Of a DNA stretch of 17,593 bases, positions 1 through 6,817 are shown one piece after another. Position 1 is the first letter of the stretch; every line of letters starts with the position of its first letter. Location: NCBI GenBank assembly GCA_002497345.1, contig DANS01000018.1:69131-86723 (forward strand), in the 5' to 3' direction. The translations under genes were made by a program, and so were the position numbers. Source of the DNA: Thermoproteus sp. UBA157 (GTDB lineage Archaea > Thermoproteota > Thermoprotei > Thermoproteales > Thermoproteaceae). The notes beneath the pieces were generated by a model. That model saw only the letters and a program-made list of their open reading frames with translations, did no database searches and was not told the DNA's origin.

Positions 1-84
1 GCCGCCGAGCTGTCGGACGCCCGCACCTCGGGCGCGGACCCCCTCCTCATGGCGCTCAAGGCCGCCTTGTTCCCAACCATCTGA
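1..84 (+). CDS. C-terminal end of an unidentified protein (partial)
   Basis: Frame 1 is open from the window edge to a TGA at 82-84 and gives 27 residues ending in ALKAALFPTI. The codons are GC-rich at third positions, as in the confirmed genes here, and the end is amphipathic (LLMALKAALF), so a real C-terminus is plausible. Nothing in 27 residues identifies a family. The neighbouring sequence to 650 is a decayed gene on the other strand, so this gene may itself belong to an accessory or repeat-protein patch. Confidence 0.4.
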   Translation, partial: AAELSDARTSGADPLLMALKAALFPTI

Positions 85-185
85 GCGATGGCTTCCGCCG
101 CCGGCGACTCGTCCCTGCCGTTTCTCCTGTTCGTCGCGGTGCAGTTGTTCTTAGCCCCGCCCGCTGCGTCCGAGGTCCTGGAGGA

Positions 186-650
186 CTACGCGTTTATCTC
201 GAGGCTTAATGCGTCGTCTTCGATCATATGTACATGCCTCGGCGCAGCCGCCGTCGCGGCCTCCAGCCACTTGTCATAAACCGGCTTCGCGAACCCCCTC
301 TTCTCAGCCGCGCCGGTGGTCCTCTCCGCCATCTCGCTGGCGTTTATCGGGGCGAGGGGCAGCGCCAATTTCGGCCGAACCGCGCGCCCGCCTTCTTGTT
401 ATCGGCGTATTCGACCACTAGCGCCTTTCCATTACCTTTATCCTTCTCCGGATATACAACTTCTTTGGAGCTGAGGCACCTCGCCGGCTCTCATATCGGC
501 GGGGCCATTGGGAGCTTTATCGCGGCCAAGGCAGGCGAGGGCGGCTTCTTCGGCCTGGCCTTGGCCCTCCCCGTGACGGCTGTCGCGGCAGGCGCGATGC
601 CCTCGGCGACCAGATGCGGCCTAGATTCTCGAAACTCTAATATTTAGGCA
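186..650 (-). pseudogene. Frameshifted remnant of an unidentified protein gene
   Basis: Read on the minus strand, protein-like segments occur in succession in different frames. From about 630 to 490 one frame gives a Pro/Ala/Lys-rich stretch (with LVAEGIAPAATAVTG) that ends at a TGA near 494. From about 490 to 400 another frame gives SSKEVVYPEKDKGNGKALVV followed by EYADNKK. From about 398 to a TAG at 186 a third frame gives GGRAVRPKLALPLAPINASE and then KPVYDKWLEAATAAAP. The joins read naturally if single bases are restored, which points to at least two frameshifts. No intact start codon or full-length frame exists. The family is not recognised; multicopy repeat-protein families of Thermoproteales are one possibility. 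The plus-strand frame at 88-279 over the same bases is more likely its shadow. Confidence 0.4.
638..647 (+). promoter_or_regulatory. TATA box of the protein phosphatase gene
   Basis: The AT-rich box taatatttag is centred about 22 bases before the GTG at 664, inside otherwise GC-rich sequence. This spacing fits an archaeal promoter making a leaderless mRNA that begins at or near the GTG. Confidence 0.55.
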
Positions 651-663
651 TCGACCGGGCTAC

Positions 664-1497
664 GTGGATCTGAAGAAGCTGTTCTCGGACGCCAGGCGCA
701 AGTTCGAGGAGGGCGGCCTTGCGTTGGACGTGGCCGAGAAAAGGCTCGTTGTGGTCGGCGATCTACACGGCGATAAGGACACGCTTGACGCTGTGTTGAA
801 GAGGTGGGAGGGTTCCAAGTTCCTCTTTCTGGGCGATTACGTCGATAGGGGAATTCACGGCCTCGAGGTCTTGACGGCCGTGGTAAAGCTCTACTTGGAT
901 GACAAGGCATACGTGCTGAGGGGGAACCACGAGTCGCCGCTTATGAACGAAGACGGCGGCTTTATAGACGAGCTGTGCCTTCTGAAGAGGATCCCTAACT
1001 GCGGAGAGCTCTACGGGGAGATAGAGCAGATGTTCTCCAAGATGCCGATAGCGGCCAGGGTGAACGGAGAGGTGCTGGCAGTCCACGGAGGCATTCCGCT
1101 CAAGGAGCCCTCCATGGAGCCCGCCTCCCTCGAGGAGCTGAGGGCCGTCGAGGGCGATTTGATCCTGCCGGGCGATCCCCTCGCGTATCAAGCGTTATGG
1201 AACGATCCCTGCGAATGCGAGACCTTCGCCCCCAGCCCGCGGGGGCCGGGCATATGGCTATATGGGAAGTCCCCGCTCGAGAGGTTCCTCAAGAGGGAGG
1301 GGCTCAAGGCGATTCTGCGCGGGCACCTATACGTGAGCTCCGGCTATGCGCAACACCACGGCGTAGTGCACACGATCTTTACCAGCAGGGCGGGCCCCTA
1401 CCGTTCGGTCAAGCCGAAAATCGCCGTCCTGGACGGCGGCGTGTTGGAGATCTACGACGTGTTAACCGGCAAGGCGATCCATAAAGCTGATATATAA
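664..1497 (+). CDS. Ser/Thr protein phosphatase, PPP family (archaeal PP1 type)
   Basis: A cytoplasmic metallophosphoesterase that removes phosphate from phosphoserine or phosphothreonine in proteins. All PPP signature motifs are present in order: GDLHG (residues 32-36; metal ligands D33 and H35), GDYVDRG (57-63), RGNHE (86-90; N88, catalytic H89), HGG (141-143) and RGH (219-221). At 277 residues it matches the compact catalytic core without the extensions of eukaryotic enzymes. Thermoproteales including Thermoproteus tenax are known to carry PP1-arch enzymes of this kind. The GTG start at 664 is chosen because a TATA box lies about 22 bases upstream and no ATG precedes the first beta strand. 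The gene stands alone, flanked on both sides by decayed or non-coding sequence, and its stop overlaps the TATA element of the next transcription unit. Its substrates cannot be inferred from context. Confidence 0.95.
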   Translation: MDLKKLFSDARRKFEEGGLALDVAEKRLVVVGDLHGDKDTLDAVLKRWEGSKFLFLGDYVDRGIHGLEVLTAVVKLYLDDKAYVLRGNHESPLMNEDGGFIDELCLLKRIPNCGELYGEIEQMFSKMPIAARVNGEVLAVHGGIPLKEPSMEPASLEELRAVEGDLILPGDPLAYQALWNDPCECETFAPSPRGPGIWLYGKSPLERFLKREGLKAILRGHLYVSSGYAQHHGVVHTIFTSRAGPYRSVKPKIAVLDGGVLEIYDVLTGKAIHKADI

Positions 1498-1500
1498 AAC
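1490..1500 (+). promoter_or_regulatory. TATA box in front of the GC-rich RNA-like region
   Basis: tatataaaac overlaps the stop codon of the phosphatase gene. A start site 24-27 bases downstream would fall near 1518-1522, at the edge of the very GC-rich block. No protein-coding gene begins there, so the box fits an RNA gene promoter better than a protein gene promoter. Confidence 0.5.
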
Positions 1501-1517
1501 CCCGCATTATTGATAAC

Positions 1518-1917
1518 AGCCCCGAGAGGCCGTCCCCCGCAGGAGCACCCATAAGCCGCCGGACGGGCGTTCGAGGGGACCCGGGGCGGAGGACCCTCCC
1601 GACGGTCCGCGCGGGCAGGCGCGCGTCGGTAGGACGGGGGTTGCAGTGGGCTGGGCGGGCGCCGCCCGCCCCTCCGCGAGGAGCCCCAGGCCTGGGGAGC
1701 CCGTAACCCCGCCGGGCCGGCCGTAGCCCCCGCGCGCGCCGCCGGGAGGCCATGAGGCCTCGGCCCTCGGGGCCCGTCTAGCCGGCGTGCCCAAGCCGTA
1801 GGGCTTGGAGGCGCCGGCGAAGGCGGCGAACCTGGGGAGGTCCGGGAGGGCAGTGATGAATTCCGATATGAGGAGGGGTGAATTGGCCGTCCCAGTCTGA
1901 TCCTGGCGCAGCCAGTC
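1518..1917 (+). ncRNA. Candidate structured RNA, identity unknown (SRP RNA-like features)
   Basis: Bases 1561-1800 are about 81% G+C, far above the flanking genes; in a hyperthermophile this is typical of stable RNAs. Visible hairpins include CUCC-GCGA-GGAG with a GNRA loop (1672-1683), GGGCGGGC/GCCCGCCC (1653-1671), CCCCAGG/CCUGGGG (1684-1697), CCGACG/CGUCGG enclosing CGCGC/GCGCG (1599-1629), and a long arm GCCGGC...CCAAGCC-GUAG-GGCUUGG...GCCGGC (1781-1818). After that arm, GAACCUGGGGAGGUCCGGGA (from 1828) followed by GGGCAG resembles helix 8 of SRP RNA. GGGCUGG (1648-1654) could pair with CCAGUCC (1911-1917), and GGGAGGCC (1744-1751) with the bases at 1884-1892. However, the usual AGCAG of helix 8 is incomplete and the outer helices are weak, so SRP RNA is only a hypothesis. 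The ends are approximate. A competing reading is a decayed minus-strand gene at about 1800-1950 (SPLLISEFITALPDLPRFAA). Confidence 0.35.
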
Positions 1918-1931
1918 CTTGGCCGGAAAAC

Positions 1932-1941
1932 GTTTTAAAAT
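1932..1941 (+). promoter_or_regulatory. TATA box of the small membrane-protein gene
   Basis: gttttaaaat is centred about 23 bases before the ATG at 1960, preceded by an A-rich BRE-like stretch (ggaaaac). It implies a leaderless mRNA. Confidence 0.6.
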
Positions 1942-1959
1942 CCGGTTCTTCTCAGCACA

Positions 1960-2292
1960 ATGCTGAAGGCGCTTTCCGGCTTGTTGTTGTTGCTCGCCTT
2001 TGCCTATATTGCTATAAATTTCGTCGGGCTTCCGCCTCCGCTAATTGCCGAGAACCTCGTCTACGCGGCGAGTTACGCGTCCATCGCCATACTGCTGCTG
2101 AGGCGAGCCAGCAGATGGCTTCTGGCGATCTTGCTCCTCATGATCTCATTCAACGCGGGGAGGGTCTCGAGGACTATCTGGTCCCCAACGGCGGGCTTCC
2201 TCGGCGCGTTGGCCCTGGAGCACGTGCCGCTTCTTTTATATCTACTATTGATCGCAGGATTAACGGTCGTTGCTATTAAGAGGAGCGAATAA
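1960..2292 (+). CDS. Small hypothetical membrane protein
   Basis: A 110-residue, strongly hydrophobic protein with about four predicted membrane segments (roughly residues 3-22, 30-48, 53-70 and 85-106) joined by short loops; the longest loop holds the basic AGRVSRTIWSP segment. It ends in a short basic, polar tail (IKRSE). The ATG follows a TATA box at leaderless spacing, so the start is well supported. I do not recognise the family and see no catalytic motif. It converges on ppdK and the two coding regions overlap tail to tail by 17 bases. Its upstream neighbour is the GC-rich RNA-like region, so no operon context helps. Confidence 0.7.
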   Translation: MLKALSGLLLLLAFAYIAINFVGLPPPLIAENLVYAASYASIAILLLRRASRWLLAILLLMISFNAGRVSRTIWSPTAGFLGALALEHVPLLLYLLLIAGLTVVAIKRSE

Positions 2293-5050
2293 AGCTATTC
2301 TCGGCGGCCTTGCCGGCGCTTAATATCCTGGCCTGCGCGGCGGCCAGCCTAGCGAGCGGCACTCTGAACGGGGAGGCGCTGACGTAGTCCACAGCCGTCT
2401 TCTCGAAGAAGTATATCGACTTGGGATCGCCGCCGTGTTCGCCGCACACGCCCACCTCGATCTTGGGGTTGACCTCCTTGGCCGTTCTGGCCGCCAGCTC
2501 CACCAGCTTGCCCACGCCATCTACGTCTAGGGTCTCGAAGGGATCGGCGTCTAGTATCTTGAGCTCTAAGTACTGCGGTATGAACTTATTCTCGGCGTCG
2601 TCTCTACTGAAGCTGAAGACGGCTTGCGTCAAGTCGTTGGTGCCGAAACTTATGAAGTCCACCTCACTTGCTATTCTGTCCATGGTGAGCGCTGCCCTGA
2701 CGGTCTCCACCATAGTGCCTATCTTCACGTCGAGTTTCACGCCCATCTCCCTCTCCACGTCGGCTAGCGCCGGCAGTATGCCCTTCTCCTTGACATATCT
2801 TATCTCCCTGACATCGCTCACTTGCGGTATCATTATCTCCACCACCGGGTTGAAGCCTTCCTTCTTCAGCTCAGCCGCCGCCTCTAATATGGCCTTAGAC
2901 AAATAGTAGTAGAACTCGGGGTACGTGACGCCTACGCGCACGCCGCGATGTCCCAACATGGGGTTGGCCTCCTGCAACGCCTTGATCCTCCCATATAGCC
3001 ATTCCAGCTCCTTGACGTCCTTCCCGGCCGCCTTCGCCTCGTATATCTGCTGCAGCACCTCCTCGGGCTTAGGCAAGAACTCGTGGAGCGGCGGGTCGAT
3101 GAGCCTCACGATCACGGGCAGCCCGTCCATTATCTTGAATATCTCCTTGAAGTCGCCCTTCAGCATCTTGTACAAGGGCTCCAAGTGCTTCACCCTCTCC
3201 TCGCGGGTCTCGGCCAATATCACCTTGCGCAACAGCTCTAGCCTCTCGGGCCTCCTGAACATGCGCTCTATCCTCAAGAGCCCTATGCCCTTGGCGCCGA
3301 ATTTCCTGGCCAACGCGGCGTCCTCCGGGAGATCCGCGTTGGCCCTCACGCCCAGTCTCCTGACCTCGTCGGCCCAGCTGAGCAGCTCCTCGAGCTCCGG
3401 TATGAGCTCGGGCTCTACGGTGGGCACCACCCCGGCGTATACGTTCCCGGTATTGCCGTCTATGGTGATCCAGTCGCCCTCCTTGAAGACTTGCCCGTTG
3501 ACGCTCATGGTCTTCGCAGTTTCGTCTATCATGAGCGCCTCCGCGCCGACCACGGCGGGCTTGCCTATGGCTCTGGCCACCACGGCGGCGTGCGACGTCA
3601 TGCCTCCTCTGCTGGTTAATATGCCCACGGCGGCATAGAAGCCGTGCACGTCGTCGGGCTTGGTCTCGACCCTGGCTAATATCACCTTCTTGCCCTCGCG
3701 GGCCCACCTCACGGCGTCGTCCGGGTGGAACACGAGCTGGCCGGACACGGCGCCGGGGCTGGCGGGGAGGCCCTTGGCGATGGGCTGGGCCCTCGCCTTG
3801 GGATCAATGCGCGGGTACAAGAGCTGGAGGACGTGCTCGGGCGACACCTTGAGTATAGCCTCCTCCTTGGTGATGATCCCCTCCTTGGCCATATCCACGG
3901 CCGTCTTCACCCTGGCCAGCGGGGTCATCTTGGCGTTGCGGCACTGCAGGAAATACAGCTTCCCCCTCTCAACAGTGAACTCGACGTCTTGCACGTCCTT
4001 GTTGACCCTCTCCAGCAACTTCACGCCCTTGTACAGCTCGTCGTACAGGTGCGGGAACCTCCTCTTGAACTCCTCTATGTCCATAGGAGTCCTAATGCCG
4101 GCCACCACGTCCTCGCCTTGCGCCACGGGGAGGAACTCGCCGTATAGCTCGTTCTCGCCGGTGGCCACATTGCGCGAGAAGACCACGCCTGTTCCGCTGT
4201 CCCAGCCCATGTTGCCGAATACCATCGTGACTACGTTGACCGCCGTGCAGTCGGCTACATCGGGGGTTATCTTCTCGGCTACCCTATAGAATATGGCGCG
4301 CGGGCTATCCCAGGAGCGGAAAACCGCCTTTATGGCCAGCTTCAGCTGCTCCCAAGGATCTTGCGGGAACTCGCCGTAGTGCCTCTTTATTATCTCCTTG
4401 AACCTCTCGACGGCCTCCTTGAGGCCCTCCACGGGAACTTCGGGGTCCTCCTTGGCCCCGTATTTCCTCTTCACCTCCTCCCAGACAGACGAGAAGAACT
4501 TGTCGTCTATCCCCAGCACTATTCTGCCGAACATGTTCACGAAGCGCCTGTACGCGTCGTAAGCGAACCACTCGTTACCGGTTTGTTTGGCCAATCCCTC
4601 GACCGTCTTGTCGTTGAGGCCCAAGTTCAGCACGGTGTCCATCATGCCCGGCATGGACACCGCGGCGCCCGAGCGCACTGAGACCAACAACGGGTTCTCG
4701 GGATCTCCGAACTTCTTCCCCGTCTTTTGCTCCAAACGCCTCATGTGCTCCACGACCTCCTCCCACAGTCCTGGAGGCAGATCCAGGCCATTTATTAGCG
4801 AGAACAGCTTGTTTATGGCTTGATCCCTCACCTCTGGCGGCGGCTGCTTGGCCAGCAGGGACTCCAGCTCCGATATCTCGGCTCTACGAGGCGAGAAGAA
4901 GTCCTTACACGCCTCGGTGGTGATGATGAACCCCGGCGGAACCCTCAAGCCCAGTTGCGTCATCTGGATAAGGCTGGCGCCCTTTCCGCCGAAAAGCCTC
5001 TTGTTCTTATAATCGGCTTCCTCGAAGTCGTAAACATACTTCTTTGCCAT
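2276..5050 (-). CDS. ppdK: Pyruvate, phosphate dikinase
   Basis: Catalyses the reversible conversion of pyruvate, ATP and phosphate to phosphoenolpyruvate, AMP and pyrophosphate in the cytoplasm, at the glycolysis/gluconeogenesis branch point. The 924 residues follow the family layout. The N-terminal ATP-grasp nucleotide-binding domain begins with FGGKGASLIQM (residues 20-30) and includes VRSGAAVSMPGMMDTVLNLG (125-144). The swivelling phosphohistidine domain has GGMTSHAAVVARAIGKPAVV (482-501), with catalytic His487. The C-terminal PEP/pyruvate barrel includes SFGTNDLTQ (801-809) and GVCGEHGGDP (867-876), with catalytic Cys869. Thermoproteus tenax has a characterised PPDK beside its PEP synthase. 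The ATG at 5050 follows AT-rich promoter sequence. The gene is monocistronic and overlaps the converging membrane-protein gene by 17 bases. No defect is visible. Confidence 0.97.
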   Translation of the reverse strand: MAKKYVYDFEEADYKNKRLFGGKGASLIQMTQLGLRVPPGFIITTEACKDFFSPRRAEISELESLLAKQPPPEVRDQAINKLFSLINGLDLPPGLWEEVVEHMRRLEQKTGKKFGDPENPLLVSVRSGAAVSMPGMMDTVLNLGLNDKTVEGLAKQTGNEWFAYDAYRRFVNMFGRIVLGIDDKFFSSVWEEVKRKYGAKEDPEVPVEGLKEAVERFKEIIKRHYGEFPQDPWEQLKLAIKAVFRSWDSPRAIFYRVAEKITPDVADCTAVNVVTMVFGNMGWDSGTGVVFSRNVATGENELYGEFLPVAQGEDVVAGIRTPMDIEEFKRRFPHLYDELYKGVKLLERVNKDVQDVEFTVERGKLYFLQCRNAKMTPLARVKTAVDMAKEGIITKEEAILKVSPEHVLQLLYPRIDPKARAQPIAKGLPASPGAVSGQLVFHPDDAVRWAREGKKVILARVETKPDDVHGFYAAVGILTSRGGMTSHAAVVARAIGKPAVVGAEALMIDETAKTMSVNGQVFKEGDWITIDGNTGNVYAGVVPTVEPELIPELEELLSWADEVRRLGVRANADLPEDAALARKFGAKGIGLLRIERMFRRPERLELLRKVILAETREERVKHLEPLYKMLKGDFKEIFKIMDGLPVIVRLIDPPLHEFLPKPEEVLQQIYEAKAAGKDVKELEWLYGRIKALQEANPMLGHRGVRVGVTYPEFYYYLSKAILEAAAELKKEGFNPVVEIMIPQVSDVREIRYVKEKGILPALADVEREMGVKLDVKIGTMVETVRAALTMDRIASEVDFISFGTNDLTQAVFSFSRDDAENKFIPQYLELKILDADPFETLDVDGVGKLVELAARTAKEVNPKIEVGVCGEHGGDPKSIYFFEKTAVDYVSASPFRVPLARLAAAQARILSAGKAAENSFIRSS

Positions 5051-5065
5051 GGGTAAATAGAAATA

Positions 5066-5100
5066 GCGAACTAAAAAGGTTTTCCTTATATATTTATAGA
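5066..5100 (-). promoter_or_regulatory. Promoter region of ppdK
   Basis: Read on the minus strand, the AT-rich segment holds two candidate boxes: ATAAATATATAA (about 5086-5098) and, closer to the gene, TTTTTAG (about 5069-5075), preceded by GGAAAA as a possible BRE. The nearer box would give a leaderless mRNA from the ATG at 5050; the farther one a leader of about 15 bases. The rest of the spacer to 5204 is AT-rich and shows no further gene. Confidence 0.5.
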
Positions 5101-5204
5101 AAAAATGCTAAATGAATTATCTTGGATTAATCTAGGTATAGAAAGTGGAGATTATGTGTTATTCCGGCACAATCTATCATAATAGTTCATTAACTTAAAT
5201 AGAA

Positions 5205-5828
5205 CTACTCAGGAAGAAGTAGGCTCGATAAATATTTGGCAAGAACGTATAACTTCTGCGATCGCAACACGACATCTGCAGCCCTAGCAATCTGTTCGCT
5301 CGTGGGGTTGAACGCTATAGAGAAGCCCGCCTTCCTCAACAACGGGAGGTCCGTCTCGCTGTCGCCGACAGCTACCGATTCTTTCAACGAGATGCCTCGC
5401 TTGGAGAGGATGGACTCGGCGATTTCGGCCTTGTTGGTATTAGTCACGGAGACCGTGACTCCCGACACCAAGCCCCCCTCGTACACTAGATCGTTCACGT
5501 GGAACTCGTCGAAGCAGCGCGACAGACGCCTGGTGTATCCGACGCCCGCTGATATGGCCACGCTGAGCGCCGAGCTGCGCCGTAACACGCCGCAGAGCTC
5601 CTCGAAGCCCTCCCTCGGCTTGAAGAAGGACTCGGCGATGTATTTAGGCACGCCGCGCCATAGGGCCACGTCGGCCACGGCCCAATCCACGTAGTCTATA
5701 TACCCCCTTTCGTACAAGGCTCTGTTCAAGTCGGCGTTTATGCCGAGGATGTCGTGCAGCCTCCTCCAAGCCGATCTGAAGCTCGTCAAAACTCCGTCTA
5801 CGTCTAGGATAACCGCCTTGTACCTCAT
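5205..5828 (-). CDS. HAD-superfamily phosphatase, phosphoserine phosphatase-like
   Basis: A 207-residue HAD hydrolase expected to hydrolyse a small phosphate ester through an aspartyl-phosphate. Motif I is DVDGVLT (nucleophile D9, acid/base D11). Motif II is Ser93 in AISAG, motif III Lys133 in NKAEIAESI, and motif IV GDSETD (D156, D160). The alpha-helical cap between residues 15 and 80, with DWAVADVALWRGVPKYIAES, and the overall order resemble SerB-type phosphoserine phosphatases, but cap sequences diverge and the substrate is uncertain. The start ATG overlaps the stop of the upstream ferredoxin gene as ATGA, so the two are probably cotranscribed and translationally coupled. Linkage to a ferredoxin does not reveal the substrate. 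Confidence 0.8.
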   Translation of the reverse strand: MRYKAVILDVDGVLTSFRSAWRRLHDILGINADLNRALYERGYIDYVDWAVADVALWRGVPKYIAESFFKPREGFEELCGVLRRSSALSVAISAGVGYTRRLSRCFDEFHVNDLVYEGGLVSGVTVSVTNTNKAEIAESILSKRGISLKESVAVGDSETDLPLLRKAGFSIAFNPTSEQIARAADVVLRSQKLYVLAKYLSSLLLPE

Positions 5829-6058
5829 TCCCTATAGACCTTGATCGCGCCGGAGGGGCAGTTCCTCTCGGCCTCCTTGACTATTTCGTACAGGGAGTCG
5901 GGGACTATCCCTTCCTCTATATTGCCGTCTACCCTATATTGTTCAGCGATGGCCGGCTTGCCGTCGGGCAGAATTGGGATGAAAACAGTGGGCGCGTAAA
6001 ATAGGCAGAAGTGGGCAACGACGCATTTGCGCCTATCTATCCTCACTCTGACGACCAT
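5825..6058 (-). CDS. Small ferredoxin, probably [3Fe-4S] type
   Basis: A 77-residue electron carrier. The cysteine pattern is C12-x5-C18 (KCVVAHFCLFYAPTVF) followed by C67 in NCPSGAI. This is the three-cysteine pattern of single-cluster ferredoxins such as those that serve actinobacterial P450s, where residue 15 of a normal CxxCxxC loop is not cysteine. Here that position is Ala, with His next to it. A [3Fe-4S] cluster is therefore expected, although His ligation of a fourth iron cannot be excluded from sequence. The ATG at 6058 lies about 24 bases after a TATA box that overlaps the end of the upstream alkyltransferase gene. Its stop overlaps the start of the HAD phosphatase gene by four bases. 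Confidence 0.8.
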   Translation of the reverse strand: MVVRVRIDRRKCVVAHFCLFYAPTVFIPILPDGKPAIAEQYRVDGNIEEGIVPDSLYEIVKEAERNCPSGAIKVYRE

Positions 6059-6076
6059 GGCGATCCGTTATCCAGA

Positions 6077-6088
6077 TTATATATTATT
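6077..6088 (-). promoter_or_regulatory. TATA box of the ferredoxin-HAD pair
   Basis: On the minus strand AATATATAATC is centred about 24 bases before the ferredoxin ATG at 6058. It overlaps the last codon of the alkyltransferase gene, so the pair has its own leaderless promoter. Confidence 0.6.
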
Positions 6089-6539
6089 GCAGCCCTAAGC
6101 TCCTCAACAGTGCCTCGGTTAAATCGTCCACGTCCTCAACCGGCGAGAGTTCGCAAACCTTGTCGCCGCACATCCTCACGCCCTCGTAGGCCAGAAGCGC
6201 CCTCTTCAGCTCTACGCCGTAGGCGTATCCGCCGAGGGATCTATCGCTGCGGACCACGCGGTGACACGGCAAGATGACAGGGAGCTGGTTTCCAGCCAAT
6301 AGGCGTCCGACGGCGCGGGGGCTCGAGCCCACGACTTCGGCGAATTGCTTATAGGAAGTCGCTGAGCCCCGCCTTACTCCTAGCAAGCGCGTCAGGGGAT
6401 CGCTCGGGTTCAGCTTGATGTATTTGATGAACTCCTCGAGCTCCACGTATTCGGCGCATCGATCGACTACTTCAACGGCTCTACCCCTGAGCGCCAGGAT
6501 TACGGGGCCATACCGCGAGCATATTATTTTACGGCTCAT
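6084..6539 (-). CDS. ogt: Methylated-DNA-protein-cysteine methyltransferase (O6-alkylguanine repair)
   Basis: A suicide repair protein that transfers the alkyl group from O6-alkylguanine in DNA to its own cysteine. The active-site signature LPVILPCHRVVRSD (residues 86-99) carries the acceptor Cys92. SPRAVGRLLAGN (73-84) forms the recognition helix with the arginine finger and the Asn hinge, and SLGGY (101-105) follows. The C-terminal catalytic domain is complete. The N-terminal part before GSATSYKQFA is only about 58 residues, noticeably shorter than the roughly 85-90 residues common in archaeal OGTs, so the ribonuclease-H-like domain is reduced. The ATG at 6539 is just 7 bases from the divergent MoaD-like start. 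I see no convincing TATA box for this gene at normal spacing. Confidence 0.92.
   Translation of the reverse strand: MSRKIICSRYGPVILALRGRAVEVVDRCAEYVELEEFIKYIKLNPSDPLTRLLGVRRGSATSYKQFAEVVGSSPRAVGRLLAGNQLPVILPCHRVVRSDRSLGGYAYGVELKRALLAYEGVRMCGDKVCELSPVEDVDDLTEALLRSLGLQ
6520..6530 (+). promoter_or_regulatory. Probable TATA box of the MoaD-like gene, inside ogt
   Basis: catattatttt lies about 22 bases before the ATG at 6547 and inside the first codons of the divergent ogt gene. Spacing fits a leaderless plus-strand transcript. Confidence 0.45.
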
Positions 6540-6546
6540 TGCCTAC

Positions 6547-6813
6547 ATGGTGAGGGTGCTCTTGGCGGGAGTATTGGCGTCTCTCGCGGGCAGGCGGGAG
6601 CTCCGGATCGAGGCCGCGAGCGTGAGGGAGCTCATCGAGAAGCTCCAGGACATGCCGAGGCTATACGAAAGGATCGTGAGGAGTAAGGGCAAGCTATACC
6701 CCGACATATACATAGCGGTCAACGACGTAGATATAAGGTTGCTCTCGGGGCTGGACACGGCGCTCAAGGAGGACGACACCGTCTTGATTATGGCGTACAT
6801 ACACGGCGGATGA
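6547..6813 (+). CDS. MoaD/ThiS-family ubiquitin-like sulfur carrier or protein modifier
   Basis: An 88-residue beta-grasp protein ending in the diagnostic Gly-Gly (AYIHGG). Its C-terminus would be adenylated by an E1/MoeB-like enzyme and then either carry sulfur for molybdopterin or thiamine synthesis or be conjugated to proteins, as archaeal SAMPs are. The pattern fits MoaD: VRELIEKLQDMP after the first hairpin, IYIAVNDVDIR, and LKEDDTVLIM before the tail. The ATG at 6547 is chosen over the upstream in-frame start at 6415 because the latter is antisense to ogt and a TATA box sits about 22 bases before 6547. It is alone in its transcription unit and no molybdopterin genes are nearby. A JAMM peptidase of the kind that releases such modifiers is encoded 3 kb away. 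Confidence 0.82.
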   Translation: MVRVLLAGVLASLAGRRELRIEAASVRELIEKLQDMPRLYERIVRSKGKLYPDIYIAVNDVDIRLLSGLDTALKEDDTVLIMAYIHGG

Positions 6814-6817
6814 CGCG

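Noticed and set aside
88..279. Plus-strand frame starting MASAAGDSSLPFLLF, resembling a signal peptide
   Set aside because: It lies antisense to the better-looking minus-strand remnant and loses protein character after about 45 residues; there is no promoter at leaderless distance.
1518..1860. RNase P RNA
   Set aside because: The conserved A-rich P4 elements (GAGGAAAG-like and ACAGAA-like) are not found on either strand.
1853..1899. C/D-box-like pair GTGATGA ... CTGA, a typical distance for an archaeal guide RNA
   Set aside because: Internal D' and C' boxes are badly spaced and the flanks do not form a terminal stem; the segment is better explained as part of the larger RNA candidate or of decayed coding sequence.
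2925..3638. Long plus-strand frame of 237 codons, and others opposite ppdK
   Set aside because: They are antisense to a fully conserved enzyme gene; Ser/Thr/Pro-rich low-complexity composition marks them as shadows.
6415..6546. N-terminal extension of the MoaD-like gene
   Set aside because: It is antisense to ogt, does not resemble MoaD and lies upstream of the likely leaderless start.
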